From: Nodosilinea sp. LEGE 07088
GTDB taxonomy: Bacteria; Cyanobacteriota; Cyanobacteriia; Phormidesmidales; Phormidesmidaceae
Assembly (NCBI RefSeq): GCF_015207395.1
Contig: NZ_JADEWX010000007.1
Span: 16,177 to 80,176, forward strand
DNA length: 64,000 nt
Direction of reading: 5' to 3'
Part shown: positions 26,761 through 36,248 of the stretch, piece after piece
Layout of the letters: the number at the start of each line of letters is the position of its first letter
How positions within the stretch are numbered: position 1 is the first letter of the stretch
Program-made: the position numbers and the translations under genes
Notes under the pieces: model-generated
Told to the model about the DNA's origin: nothing
Database searches by the model: none
What the model saw: only the letters and a program-made list of their open reading frames with translations

Positions 26761-28677
26761 CTAGGGCTGCACAAACTCCGAAGGTCGCCTAAAGTTTTCT
26801 ACCGGTACGTCAACCAGCGCCTGGCGCATAAAGTCTTGCCACACTGGCGCGGCATAGGTGCCGCCGGTGGCGCCCGATCGCATCGGCGAGTAGTCATCGT
26901 TGCCAATCCAGACCGCCGTGGCCAGCTGGGGCACATACCCCACAAACCAGACATCGCGCTGGGAGTCGGTGGTGCCGGTTTTTCCGGCCGCTGGTCGGCC
27001 AATCTGAGCGGCTCTACCGGTGCCTCGGGCAATTACTCCCTGCAGCACATCGGTGAGCGATGCGGCGGCCCAGGGGTCAAGCACCAGCTGCGGCTGGGGC
27101 GTATTGTCGAGCAACACATTGCCGCTGCTATCGGTGACCTGCACGATAAACGTCGGTTTAGAATACCAGCCATTGCTGGCAAAGGTGGCGTAGGCCCCGG
27201 CCATTTCCATTGGCGTCAGGTCAACCGCGCCTAGGGGTAACGAGGTTACCGCTGGCATGGGGCTGGTAATGCCCAGGGTGCGACAGAGTTCGATAATTTG
27301 GTTGATGCCCACGGCCTGCCCCAGTTTTACGGCGGGCACGTTGCGCGATACCTCCAGGGCAGTGCGAATCGGGATATTACCCATAAAGCTGCCGTCGTAG
27401 TTTCTGGGGCTGTAGTAGCGATAGCCATCGGGATAGCTGACGGGTGTATCGGCAATAGAGCTGGCTGGGGTATAGCGCCCGGTGGCAAACGCGGTGTAGT
27501 ACACAAAGGGCTTAAAGGCTGAACCCGGCTGCCGGTAGGCCTGAATGGCGCGATTAAACTGGCTCTCTTGGTAGTTCACACCGCCCACCATGGCTTTGAC
27601 AAAGTGCGTGCGGGGGTCAATTGCCACCAGCGCCATTTGGTCAGCCACGTTGCGAATGCGAGCGTTGTGGCGCTGCACCGTCGCCTCTGCCATCTGCTGC
27701 ATGCCCAAATCAACGGTGGTTTGCACCCGCATGCCCCCCTTGACGACGGCGTCATTGCCAAAACGCTGCTTGAGTTCCTGTACGGTTGCCTCGGTAATAT
27801 AAGGAGAAATGCTGCTGCGAAAGGACTTGATCTCACCGACTAGCAGGGGCGCATCGCGGGCGGCGGCTTCCTCGTCGGGGGTAATCCAACCCAGCTGGCG
27901 CATGCGGTTGAGTACGATCGCCTGGCGCTGTTTAGTGCTCTGGTAATTGTAGAAGGGGCTATAGCTCTCGGGCGCCTGAATCAACCCTGCCATCATGGCG
28001 GCTTCGGGCAGGCTAAGGTCTTTAGCAGACTTATTGAAGTAGCTCTGGGCTGCGGTCTCAACTCCGTAGTTGTTATGTCCCCAGTAGACCTGGTTGAGGT
28101 ACATCTCCAGAATTTCGTCTTTGCTGAAGATTTGCTCTAGGCGTAGGGCGAGTACGGCCTCAGCCACCTTGCGACTAATAGCCCGCTCGGGAGTTAAAAA
28201 TAAATTCTTCACCAGCTGCATGGTGATGGTAGACCCCCCCTCTACCGTCGAGCCGGCCTCTACGTTGGCGAGCATAGCCCGACCCACACTGCTGGGGTTG
28301 ATGCCATTGTGGGAGTAAAAGTAGCTGTCTTCTACCGCCAACACCGCTCGCTTTAAGTGAGGTGATATTTCGCTGGTATCGACGACCTCACGGTTGGCCT
28401 CGTCGTGCAGACTGTAGAGTAGGGTGCCGTTGATGTCGTAGATGTAGCTAGTTTCGCTCGGCACATAGTTACGCAACACCCGCACATCGGGCAGGTTGCG
28501 AAAACTAATGGCCAAGCCGACTAGACCGCCAGCTAGCACTGAGCTGGCAATCATGGTGGTGCCTAGCAGAGCCGCCGCCGACACTTGGCCGACGTCCTGC
28601 ACATACTTCAGCAAGTTGGGCGATCGGCGCAGGGGCCGGGGCTGAGATCGACTGTTAGGGCGAAGAGTAGTTGACAC
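26761..28677 (-). CDS. class A penicillin-binding protein (PBP1A family)
   Basis: The 638-residue protein polymerises and cross-links peptidoglycan at the outer face of the cytoplasmic membrane. After a basic start there is one membrane anchor (about residues 35-60). The glycosyltransferase 51 domain shows EDSYFYSHNGINPSSVGRA, GGSTITMQLVKNL and RKVAEAVLALRLE. The transpeptidase domain shows the SXXK motif in PGSAFKPF, SRN in LEVSRNVPAV, and KTGTT. The length is normal for a cyanobacterial PBP1A. It stands alone, divergent from tyrS. Confidence 0.93.
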   Translation of the reverse strand: MSTTLRPNSRSQPRPLRRSPNLLKYVQDVGQVSAAALLGTTMIASSVLAGGLVGLAISFRNLPDVRVLRNYVPSETSYIYDINGTLLYSLHDEANREVVDTSEISPHLKRAVLAVEDSYFYSHNGINPSSVGRAMLANVEAGSTVEGGSTITMQLVKNLFLTPERAISRKVAEAVLALRLEQIFSKDEILEMYLNQVYWGHNNYGVETAAQSYFNKSAKDLSLPEAAMMAGLIQAPESYSPFYNYQSTKQRQAIVLNRMRQLGWITPDEEAAARDAPLLVGEIKSFRSSISPYITEATVQELKQRFGNDAVVKGGMRVQTTVDLGMQQMAEATVQRHNARIRNVADQMALVAIDPRTHFVKAMVGGVNYQESQFNRAIQAYRQPGSAFKPFVYYTAFATGRYTPASSIADTPVSYPDGYRYYSPRNYDGSFMGNIPIRTALEVSRNVPAVKLGQAVGINQIIELCRTLGITSPMPAVTSLPLGAVDLTPMEMAGAYATFASNGWYSKPTFIVQVTDSSGNVLLDNTPQPQLVLDPWAAASLTDVLQGVIARGTGRAAQIGRPAAGKTGTTDSQRDVWFVGYVPQLATAVWIGNDDYSPMRSGATGGTYAAPVWQDFMRQALVDVPVENFRRPSEFVQP

Positions 28678-29022
28678 GTTGGCTATTAAAGGCGGCTAAA
28701 AAGGACGATGCTGGGATGGCAAGGGCGGTTAAAAAACTGACGGGTACTGGACTGTTACTTAAGGAGTAGATGCCCATCGGCAGGTGACGGTTAGGCCATT
28801 ATAATGACCCTCGAGGCAAGTGAACCGAGTTACGGCAGCTAGGACATGTCAGCGGCAGAGGATGAAGCACTCTAGGCACGCTTATCCTAGCTTTGCCAAG
28901 GCTGATCGGGAGATGTCAAGGCCCAAATTTGCAAAAATCTATGGAATTGACCTCGGCTGCCCATAACCGGTTTATCGTCACGACTCTGCCAAATATCCCC
29001 GCTGCCCTAGCGCCTATTCACC
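28678..29022. other. divergent promoter region between PBP and tyrS
   Basis: I see no gene. The region must contain the promoters of the PBP gene (minus) and tyrS (plus). GGTTAGGCCATTATAATGACC at 28790-28810 contains a TATAAT hexamer at 28800-28805 that would suit a promoter -10 box on either strand, but there is no clear -35. Confidence 0.4.
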
Positions 29023-30255
29023 ATGACCCAGGCCGATTGCAACTCGCCCCCCGCCCAGTTTGAGCTGATCTATCGCGGCATTAGCGAGGTATTCCCTGAC
29101 CAGCCCGACTCTAAAGACCCTGAGTACAACCTGACTCAGCGGCTATTAAAGTGCGATCGCCCCCTGCGAATTAAGCTCGGCATTGACCCCACCGGGGCCG
29201 AAATTCATTTGGGCCACAGCATTCCGGTGCGTAAGTTGCGCGCTTTTCAAGATGCTGGCCACACTGCGGTTTTAATTATTGGTGACTTTACGGCTCGCAT
29301 TGGTGACCCCACTGGCAAGTCGGAGGTGCGCCGCCAGCTGAGCGAGGCCGAGGTCAAAGCCAATGCCAAAACCTACCTGGAGCAGGTGCGCCCGATTCTT
29401 GACTTTGACACCCCTGGTCGCCTAGAGGTGCGCTACAACTCCGAATGGCTCGCGACCCTCGATCTGGGCAAAACCCTGGAGTTACTCAGCACCATGACGG
29501 TGGGGCAAATGTTGGCCAAGGAGGGCTTCTCGGAGCGCTACGGCAAGGGTGATCCGGTCTTTCTGCACGAGTTTCTCTACCCGCTGATGCAGGGTTACGA
29601 CTCGGTAGCGGTGCAGTCAGATGTGGAGCTCGGCGGCACCGACCAAAAATTTAATATTGCCGTCGGCCGCGACCTGCAGCGGCACTTTGGCCTGCCGCCC
29701 CAGTTTGGCCTGCTGCTGCCGCTGCTGATCGGCACCGACGGCAGCCAAAAGATGTCGAAATCTCTGGGCAACTACGTCGGCCTACAGGACGACCCGCTGA
29801 GCATGTACTCCAAGCTCGAAAAAGTACCCGATGCCCTGATTCACGATTACTTTGAGTTGTTGACGGCCCTCGACCTGAGCCAGTTGCCCGACAATCCGCG
29901 CGATCGCCAGAAGCTATTGGCGCTATATCTCACCCGGCAATTCCACGGCGAAACCGCAGCCCAGCAGGCTCAGCAAGCGGCCATCAGCCTGGTTCAAGGC
30001 ACGGGTGAACCCGCTGCCGGAGTACCGGAGTTTTCCCTGTCGGCAATTAATTTCCCGGCTAAATTGTTTTATTTAGTGGGGGCGACTCCCCTATGTGCCA
30101 GCAGTAGCGAAGCCCGCCGTCAGATTCAGGGCGGCGCTGTCAAGCTCGACGGGGAAAAAGTCAGCGACCCAAATCAGGAGTTTGACAGCCCTGAACAACT
30201 GGTTGGCAAAGTCGTACAGGTTGGGAAGAAGAAGTTCTCCCGGTTGGTCCTCTAG
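29023..30255 (+). CDS. tyrS: tyrosyl-tRNA synthetase
   Basis: The enzyme charges tRNA-Tyr. The class I signatures are HLGHS (HIGH-like, in [14 protein letters not shown]) and KMSKS (in [14 protein letters not shown]). The catalytic domain is followed by a C-terminal S4 RNA-binding domain ([26 protein letters not shown]). The 410-residue length is right. The start at 29023 is the natural N-terminus of this longer, GKSEVRR-containing subtype. Confidence 0.95.
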   Translation: MTQADCNSPPAQFELIYRGISEVFPDQPDSKDPEYNLTQRLLKCDRPLRIKLGIDPTGAEIHLGHSIPVRKLRAFQDAGHTAVLIIGDFTARIGDPTGKSEVRRQLSEAEVKANAKTYLEQVRPILDFDTPGRLEVRYNSEWLATLDLGKTLELLSTMTVGQMLAKEGFSERYGKGDPVFLHEFLYPLMQGYDSVAVQSDVELGGTDQKFNIAVGRDLQRHFGLPPQFGLLLPLLIGTDGSQKMSKSLGNYVGLQDDPLSMYSKLEKVPDALIHDYFELLTALDLSQLPDNPRDRQKLLALYLTRQFHGETAAQQAQQAAISLVQGTGEPAAGVPEFSLSAINFPAKLFYLVGATPLCASSSEARRQIQGGAVKLDGEKVSDPNQEFDSPEQLVGKVVQVGKKKFSRLVL

Positions 30256-30306
30256 ACCAATGCTTTGTAGCTACAAGCCGGGGAGAACCTGGGGGCAACG
30301 CCATGG

Positions 30307-31080
30307 CTAGGGGGTAGGCAGCAGCAGGTGGCGTAGTTTGTCGCGCTCAGCCCCAGACAACGTCGCGGCAAATTTTTCTAAGTCTTGGGGTTCCATGGTG
30401 CTCAACACCTGGTGCAACGCATCTAGCCCTAGGTTTGTTGCCGCTGGTTGCCCAGAGGCTGGGGTTCTCTCTGGCAAATAGCTCTCTGGCAAATGGCTCT
30501 CTGGCAAATGGCAGATACCACCCTCGCAGTCGAGGTGCAGGTTGTGCCAGGTCATGGTCGGCAACGTCCAGCCCCGGCGACCGTGGAGTTCGTGCAGCAG
30601 CACCTCGGTTTCCCAAAAGGTTCGCGGCGAGGGATAGCTGTCCTCGGCCCAGGCATGGGGCACCGTAAAGCAGCCAAAATGCCGTCTGTAGTCCTCAGAG
30701 TCGAGCAAGGCGGTGATCATCGCCTTAACACCGTTGCGCATCAGAATATCGCAGTAGCGACGCATTTCTACAGGGTTGCTCGGGGCGCGGCCAATGAAGT
30801 GCTTAAAGCACAGCTCAATAAATTTAGGATTAGAAGAATTGTAGTAAAACTCGTTTAGATAGACCTCAGAATGGCCTAAATCACGCAAAAAACGCTTGAC
30901 GCCGCTTTTCTTTCGCAGAAAATCGGCCTCGATTTCAGCGAGCTGCTTGCGTTCAAAGGCGTAGGGCTGGCGTTCGAGCACCTGGGCATAAATCTGGACT
31001 AGGGCCGCCTGGCGTTCTGCGGCTGGCGACTGCCGGTCAACTGTAATTTCTCTCACCGCAAATTCATCTGTAGATGTCAT
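30307..31080 (-). CDS. phycobilisome linker-domain protein with a repetitive insert
   Basis: Residues about 15-150 form a PBS linker domain: AALVQIYAQVLERQPYAFERKQL, FLRDLGHSEVYLNEFYYNSSNPKFIEL, CFKHFIGRAPSNPVEMRRYCDIL and LLDSEDYRRHFG. Such domains hold phycobiliprotein discs together. The protein lacks the extra domains of CpcG, CpcC or ApcE, so its place in the phycobilisome is unclear. A tandem 15-bp repeat encodes LPESHLPESYLPE near residue 192, and the tail is a helical segment. Linker function is likely; the partner is unknown. Confidence 0.8.
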   Translation of the reverse strand: MTSTDEFAVREITVDRQSPAAERQAALVQIYAQVLERQPYAFERKQLAEIEADFLRKKSGVKRFLRDLGHSEVYLNEFYYNSSNPKFIELCFKHFIGRAPSNPVEMRRYCDILMRNGVKAMITALLDSEDYRRHFGCFTVPHAWAEDSYPSPRTFWETEVLLHELHGRRGWTLPTMTWHNLHLDCEGGICHLPESHLPESYLPERTPASGQPAATNLGLDALHQVLSTMEPQDLEKFAATLSGAERDKLRHLLLPTP

Positions 31081-31452
31081 GGCAAACCTTCCTAAATGAG
31101 AAAGACCATCTCAGTTCATGGTCTATTACCAGGCTGCCCAGGGGAGAATTTCTGCCGATGATTTTGATTTTTTCTTAACAAGAGTTGAGGGCTTACTTCT
31201 AAATTCTTATAGTGTTAGTCCGCAAATTAACTGATGTCAGTGAATGCTGCCAGTATGTGTACGCAGTATCTCTCTATCCTAAATTTATTTCTCGGGAAAC
31301 AAATAGTAAATATACGACCGTTCCCTTCAGAATGAAGGGTTCGAGAAAATTTTAGTACCAAATTCAGGGCATTGCCGCTTTGCCATAGCACTATCTACCA
31401 ACGAGCTTTGATCGCATAGCGCCCTTTGGCCGGATGCAAAAGCTAGCAGAAC
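31081..31452. other. AT-rich promoter region upstream of the linker gene
   Basis: The region is more AT-rich than its surroundings and holds no supported gene. It contains the promoter of the linker gene (minus strand) and the sequence downstream of rph. CCCTTCAGAATGAAGGG at 31323-31339 is a 7-bp stem that could act as a terminator for rph, although it lies about 110 bp past its stop. Confidence 0.45.
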
Positions 31453-32169
31453 TTACAGAAATGCGGCTTCTTGGGCTGCGAGTAACTGTTTTATCCCTAA
31501 CTCACCCACCTCTAGGATCTGATTCATCTGCTGTCGGCTGAAGCTGCCCTCTTCGGCTGTACCTTGCACTTCAATAATATTGAGGTTTTCGTTGAGCACC
31601 AGATTAAAATCTACGGCGGCAGCAACATCTTCGTCGTACTGCAAGTCAAGCATCGGCTCAGTCTCAATTAAGCCTACCGATACGGCGGCTACGGCGTGAA
31701 CCAGGGGCGATCGCGTCAGTATGCCTTGCTCGACTAAGCTCCGCACGGCGTCTTTAAGGGCGACATACCCTCCAGTGATAGAGGCTGTCCGGGTACCGGC
31801 ATCGGCTTGGAGCACATCGGCATCGACCAGCAGGGTGCGTTCGCCCAGTAGGTTGAAATCTAGCGTCGATCGCAAACTGCGGCCAATTAAACGCTGAATT
31901 TCTTGGGTACGCCCGGATAGCTTCATAATTTCTCGGGCTTGGCGCTGGGGGGTAGCCCCGGGCAGCATGCGGTACTCTGCCGTCAACCAGCCCTGGCCAG
32001 AGCCCTTTAAGAAGTGAGGTACGCCGTCTTCTACCGACACGGTGCAGAGCACCTGGGTATGGCCACACCGGGTCAGCACCGACCCGGCGGCAAACTTGGT
32101 AAATTGCCGCTCAAACGAGATGGGACGAAGCTGGTCGGGTTGTCGACCGTCTGGACGCTGCCAAGCCAT
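31453..32169 (-). CDS. rph: ribonuclease PH
   Basis: RNase PH trims the 3' ends of tRNA precursors using phosphate. The 238-residue protein starts [19 protein letters not shown] and contains [34 protein letters not shown] and [22 protein letters not shown], all conserved in the family. The length is normal. The neighbours are not functionally related. Confidence 0.95.
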   Translation of the reverse strand: MAWQRPDGRQPDQLRPISFERQFTKFAAGSVLTRCGHTQVLCTVSVEDGVPHFLKGSGQGWLTAEYRMLPGATPQRQAREIMKLSGRTQEIQRLIGRSLRSTLDFNLLGERTLLVDADVLQADAGTRTASITGGYVALKDAVRSLVEQGILTRSPLVHAVAAVSVGLIETEPMLDLQYDEDVAAAVDFNLVLNENLNIIEVQGTAEEGSFSRQQMNQILEVGELGIKQLLAAQEAAFL

Positions 32170-32467
32170 AATAATGAAGACCGAGTTGCCTCGTTCAGAA
32201 TACAGCAGGCTAACGTTGTCAGGAGGTTTCTTCAGCTTCCCTCTAGATTGAGTTCCCTGCTATACAGAATCTATTCAATAGCTGTAGTGCGTCAATACTA
32301 TGAATGTATGTGGCGTGGCTGAGCGATTCATTGCCGGGGAATTACGCTATATTTAGCCAAGTCTTCGAGATTACTCTGACTTCGCCGGGTAGCGATGCCC
32401 TAGATTGAGTGGTCTTGAGGCGCGATCGCCACTCAATGCCAACGCCCCTTTCCTGGTGTGCTCGTCC

Positions 32468-33019
32468 ATGGTTTCTCAGCTCAAGCCCCTGTCTTTGTCC
32501 TCTGGGCCTACGATTGTCAGGCATCCGCTCTTGCAGACGGTAGAAGGCACCGTACAGGTATTTACCGCCCTACACCGCAATTTTTTTACCAACGTCATGG
32601 TGCAGGCCCTGCGCATTGCCGACCAGGGTAAAGCCGTGCTGATTGTGCAGTTTCTCAAGGGAGGCATTCACCAGGGGCCAGATCACCCCATGCAGTTGGG
32701 CCAAAACCTAGACTGGATCCGCTGCGATATGCCCCGCTGTATTCACGATGCCCTGGTCAGTGCTGACGAAAAGCAGGCGATTCAAGACCTGTGGCTGCAT
32801 ACGCAGTCCCTCGTGGCTAAGGGGCGCTACGGTCTTGTGGTACTCGATGAACTGAGCCTGGCGGTTAACTATGGCCTGATTCCGACCGAGGAGGTCGTCG
32901 AGTTTATCCAGCAGCGGCCGCCCCAGGTGGATGTCATTCTCACTGGCCCAGATATGCCTGAATCGTTAACGGCTGTCGCTGACCAGGTCACCGAGTTTCG
33001 CCGCAACCTGCTGCCCTAG
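32468..33019 (+). CDS. CobO/BtuR-like protein without a Walker A motif
   Basis: The 183-residue protein aligns in order with ATP:corrinoid adenosyltransferases of the CobO/BtuR type: LIVQFLKGG, YGLVVLDELSLAVNYGLI and VDVILTGPDMPESL are typical. In a normal CobO the ATP-binding loop reads like GxGKTTAA just before this; here the corresponding stretch reads VQVFTALHRNFFTNVM, so the P-loop lysine and glycines are missing. It therefore may not bind ATP in the usual way. The ATG at 32468 is preferred over an upstream in-frame start. The dCTP deaminase gene follows 43 bp later. Confidence 0.75.
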   Translation: MVSQLKPLSLSSGPTIVRHPLLQTVEGTVQVFTALHRNFFTNVMVQALRIADQGKAVLIVQFLKGGIHQGPDHPMQLGQNLDWIRCDMPRCIHDALVSADEKQAIQDLWLHTQSLVAKGRYGLVVLDELSLAVNYGLIPTEEVVEFIQQRPPQVDVILTGPDMPESLTAVADQVTEFRRNLLP

Positions 33020-33062
33020 CCCATTCAGCCCCACCAACCCATCCTGGGATTAAGCACTCACT

Positions 33063-33662
33063 ATGATTAAAAACGACGCCTGGATTGCCAAAATGGCCGC
33101 TGAAGGAATGATTCAGCCCTTTCAGCCCTCTCTGGTACGGCACCTAACGGCTACCGCAGCCAGCCTGGGACAGCCCGTCATTAGCTATGGGCTATCCTCC
33201 TACGGCTACGATATTCGGCTGTCTCCAGCGGAGTTTAGAATCTTTCGCCATATTCCCGGAACGGTCGTTGACCCCAAAAACTTTAGCCCGGCCAACCTAG
33301 AGCCGACCGAGCTCAAAACCGACGAAAGCGGCAGTTATTTCATCTTGCCGGCCCACTCCTATGGCCTGGGGGTGGCTCTTGAAAAACTGGCCGTGCCCAA
33401 TAACATCAGCGTCATTTGCATTGGCAAGTCTACCTACGCCCGCTGCGGCATTATCGCCAATCTGACTCCCGCAGAAGCGGGCTGGCGCGGCCATCTCACC
33501 CTGGAGTTTTCTAACTCATCCAGCGCCGACTGCCGCATGTATGCCAGCGAGGGCGTCGTTCAGCTGATTTTCTTTGAGGGCGAGCCCTGCCAGGTGAGCT
33601 ACGACACCCGCCAAGGCAAGTATCAAGACCAGGCCGAACAGGTTACCCTGGCTAGAATCTAG
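33063..33662 (+). CDS. dcd: dCTP deaminase
   Basis: The enzyme converts dCTP to dUTP, feeding thymidylate synthesis. The 199-residue protein has the family motifs: SYGLSSYGYDIRLSP near residue 45, GKSTYARCGI around residue 125, the catalytic glutamate in HLTLEFSNSS, and QLIFFEGEPC. It is 43 bp downstream of the CobO-like gene on the same strand and may share its promoter. Confidence 0.93.
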   Translation: MIKNDAWIAKMAAEGMIQPFQPSLVRHLTATAASLGQPVISYGLSSYGYDIRLSPAEFRIFRHIPGTVVDPKNFSPANLEPTELKTDESGSYFILPAHSYGLGVALEKLAVPNNISVICIGKSTYARCGIIANLTPAEAGWRGHLTLEFSNSSSADCRMYASEGVVQLIFFEGEPCQVSYDTRQGKYQDQAEQVTLARI

Positions 33663-33973
33663 AGTCGGTTTTGTGGCTGGTAGGGCTCGACGCCATCGGC
33701 ATTGGTCAATCAAATCAGAGTAGCTATCATGCCTGGGAGTTTTCGGTAATTGGGGTGAGATTTAATCCAATACAGCCTTATTCATGTTGCTTAAGTGCAG
33801 TCCCAAGGGAACAGGGAGTAGGTGACAGGGAACAGAGTGTACTTGTTTCACTTGCACACCGCTATAGATCTAACCGCGAATCTGGCCGGAGGATTGAGCC
33901 CCGTAAGCTACAATCAAGCCATTCTCAATATCTGGCGGCCTACTGAGCACAATGGCCCATATCTAGCGCCCCC
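33663..33973. other. intergenic region upstream of dnaG
   Basis: I see no gene in this stretch. It probably carries the dnaG promoter. GGGAACAGGGAGTAGGTGACAGGGAACAG at 33808-33836 is a short degenerate direct repeat (GGGAACAG twice) of the kind common in cyanobacterial spacers. Confidence 0.4.
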
Positions 33974-35920
33974 ATGGATACCCCTCGTCTCCACCCCGAC
34001 ACCATCGAAGCGGTGCGCGATCGCGCCGACATAGTCGATGTGGTCTCTCAGCACGTGGTGCTCAAAAAGCAGGGCAAAGATTTTGTGGGCTTGTGCCCCT
34101 TCCACGAAGACAAGTCGCCCAGCTTTAGCGTCAGCCCCGGCAAGCAGTTTTATTACTGCTTTTCCTGCGGGGCGGGGGGGAATGCCTTTAAGTTTTTGAT
34201 GGAGCTCAACAAGCGCTCCTTTGCGGATGTGGTGCTAGATCTGGCCCAGCGCTACCAGGTGCCGGTCACCACCCTAGAACCCGCCAAACGCCAGGAGCTT
34301 CAGCGGCAGCTCACCCTGCGAGAGCAGCTCTACGAGATTTTAGCCGTCACGGCTCGGTTCTACGAGCATGCCCTGCAGCAGAGCGACGGGGCCGCAGCGC
34401 TGGTCTATCTGCGCGATCGCCGGGGGCTGAGTGACGCCACGATTCAGCAGTTTCAGCTGGGCTTTGCGCCGGGGGGGTGGCAGACCCTCTACGGCTACCT
34501 GGTCGAGCAAAAGCACTACCCGGTCAACCTGGTAGAGCAGGCGGGGCTAATTGTGCCCCGGCAGAAGGGCGACGGATTTTATGATCGGTTTCGCGATCGC
34601 CTGATGATCCCCATTCGCGATGGCCAGAGCCGGGTGATTGGCTTTGGCGGGCGCGCCCTGGGCGACGAAAAGCCCAAATACCTCAACTCCCCCGATACCG
34701 ACCTATTCGACAAAGGTAAGACCCTCTACGGCCTCGATCTGGCCCGGGCGGCGATCGCCAAAAACGATCGCGCCATCGTCGTCGAGGGCTACTTCGACGT
34801 CATCACCCTCCACGCCGCCGGGCTAGAGAATTCGGTGGCGGCCCTGGGCACGGCCCTCAACGCGACCCAGGTACGGCAGCTCTTGCGCTACACCGAGTCG
34901 AAACAAATCTTGCTCAACTTTGATGCCGATGCCGCCGGGGTAAAAGCAGCCCAGCGGGCGATCGGCGAAGTCGAGGAGATGGCCTACCGGGGCGACGTGC
35001 AGCTGCGGGTGCTGAACATTCCCGATGGCAAAGACCCCGACGAGTTTTTGCAGCACCACAGTGCCGCCGACTACCACGCCCTGATCGAAGCCGCACCCCT
35101 GTGGATCGACTGGCAAATTCACAACCTGATCGGCGGCAAAGACCTGCGCCAGGCCGACCAATTTCAGCAGACCAGCCAGGCGGTGGTGAAGCTGCTCAGC
35201 GATATTGCCAACGCCGATACCCGCACCCACTATGTGCGCTACTGCGCCGAAATCTTCAGCAACGGCGACAGCCGTCTCGTGCCCCTGCTGGCCGAGAACC
35301 TGGTCACCCAGGTGCGTCGCCAGCGCCGCACCACCTCCTCAGGTACCCCGACGCGATCGGCCCCCGCCACTACCCCCAGCGCCAGCTCCCTAGAGCAGGC
35401 CGAGGCGGCTCTGCTGCGTATTTTTCTCCACGCTGCCGCCGACCGCGATGAGATCCGCCAGGTGCTCGAAGACCGCGACTTGCAGTTTAGCTACTCTCAC
35501 CACCGCGCCCTATGGCGACAGATGCAGCGGTTGCTCGCCGAGGCAGACGACCCCAGGGTTGATTTAGTTGGGCAGCTACGCAACCACCTGGCAGACACTG
35601 GCTTGGCCACCACCCCCCTGCAGTCACTGCTGCACCTGAGTGAAAAGACCAAGCGCGACGTGCTGCGCGCCCCGTTAGTGATTCGTGCCGCCGCCGCCTG
35701 CATGGAAAAAAACCTCTGCGAAAAGCGCTATCGTCACTTCTTGGCCCTGTGGGAAAAAACTGACTGCACCACTGACCCGGCTCTATTTGCGGAATATCAG
35801 CGCCAAATCTACGCCGAAAAGCGCCGCATCGAAGCGCTCGAAAAAGACCGCCAGGTCAGCTTTGAAGACTTAGCCACCATGCCCTGGGTGGGCGAACAGT
35901 ACGACTCGCTCGATCGCTAG
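33974..35920 (+). CDS. dnaG: DNA primase
   Basis: DNA primase makes RNA primers at replication forks. The CHC2 zinc motif is LCPFHEDKSPSFSVSP with YYCFSCGAGG; the TOPRIM core shows IVVEGYFDVITLHAAG and the acidic LNFDADAAG. The C-terminal DnaB-binding region follows a low-complexity Ser/Thr/Pro linker near residue 460. The 648-residue length is normal. It stands alone, with about 310 bp of non-coding sequence upstream. Confidence 0.95.
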   Translation: MDTPRLHPDTIEAVRDRADIVDVVSQHVVLKKQGKDFVGLCPFHEDKSPSFSVSPGKQFYYCFSCGAGGNAFKFLMELNKRSFADVVLDLAQRYQVPVTTLEPAKRQELQRQLTLREQLYEILAVTARFYEHALQQSDGAAALVYLRDRRGLSDATIQQFQLGFAPGGWQTLYGYLVEQKHYPVNLVEQAGLIVPRQKGDGFYDRFRDRLMIPIRDGQSRVIGFGGRALGDEKPKYLNSPDTDLFDKGKTLYGLDLARAAIAKNDRAIVVEGYFDVITLHAAGLENSVAALGTALNATQVRQLLRYTESKQILLNFDADAAGVKAAQRAIGEVEEMAYRGDVQLRVLNIPDGKDPDEFLQHHSAADYHALIEAAPLWIDWQIHNLIGGKDLRQADQFQQTSQAVVKLLSDIANADTRTHYVRYCAEIFSNGDSRLVPLLAENLVTQVRRQRRTTSSGTPTRSAPATTPSASSLEQAEAALLRIFLHAAADRDEIRQVLEDRDLQFSYSHHRALWRQMQRLLAEADDPRVDLVGQLRNHLADTGLATTPLQSLLHLSEKTKRDVLRAPLVIRAAAACMEKNLCEKRYRHFLALWEKTDCTTDPALFAEYQRQIYAEKRRIEALEKDRQVSFEDLATMPWVGEQYDSLDR

Positions 35921-35987
35921 CCCCAAGTCTAATATTGGGCCGCAGGAGCACCACTGGGGAATCGGGAATAGCTAACCAGGATTTGGT

Positions 35988-36152
35988 CTAAGCAGGCATT
36001 AGCACCTCCACGATCGCAGCGACAGGTTGCCCCTGGTCGAAGCAGGCTTTGGCCAACTGCAAGCGCGGCTCTAGGGCTTCTCGGGCTAGACCATAGCGAC
36101 GTTGGCCCAGGTTGGGCTGGGCGTCATCAGCCCACTCGCTCCAATACTGGGT
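35988..36152 (-). pseudogene. C-terminal remnant of an unidentified gene
   Basis: An open stretch of 54 codons runs from just after a TAA to a TAG, with no start codon. It encodes a plausible helical C-terminus, QYWSEWADDAQPNLGQRRY followed by GLAREALEPRLQLAKACFDQG and VAAIVEVL, with the amino-acid composition of real protein and not of random frame. I do not recognise the family. It lies between dnaG and the transposon-end scar, so it may be host DNA truncated by that element or a leftover of its cargo. Confidence 0.45.
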
Positions 36153-36158
36153 TTAAGG

Positions 36159-36176
36159 GTTTTCAACGGGGTGAAG
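36159..36176 (+). other. possible degenerate CRISPR direct repeat remnant
   Basis: GTTTTCAACGGGGTGAAG resembles the two ends of a type V-K direct repeat (a GTTTCAAC start and a GGGTGGGTTGAAAG end, recalled from the known ShCAST repeat) with the middle deleted. It lies 73 bp before the tRNA-matching spacer. The resemblance is short and from memory, so this is a tentative note and not a firm annotation. Confidence 0.25.
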
Positions 36177-36196
36177 TCATCCTGAACGATCCGCGC

Positions 36197-36235
36197 AGAG
36201 TCTAGGATGCCTATCAGATAGGCATCCTAGACTCT
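36197..36235. repeat. perfect 19-bp hairpin inside the transposon scar
   Basis: Positions 36197-36215 and 36217-36235 are exact reverse complements around a single base, starting AGAGTCTAGGATGCCTATC. It lies 13 bp before the tRNA-matching sequence. It may be a terminator, a small palindromic insertion or a structured RNA upstream of the homing spacer. A weak T-containing run (CTCTTGTAG) follows on the plus strand. Confidence 0.7.
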
Positions 36236-36248
36236 TGTAGAGGTAAAA

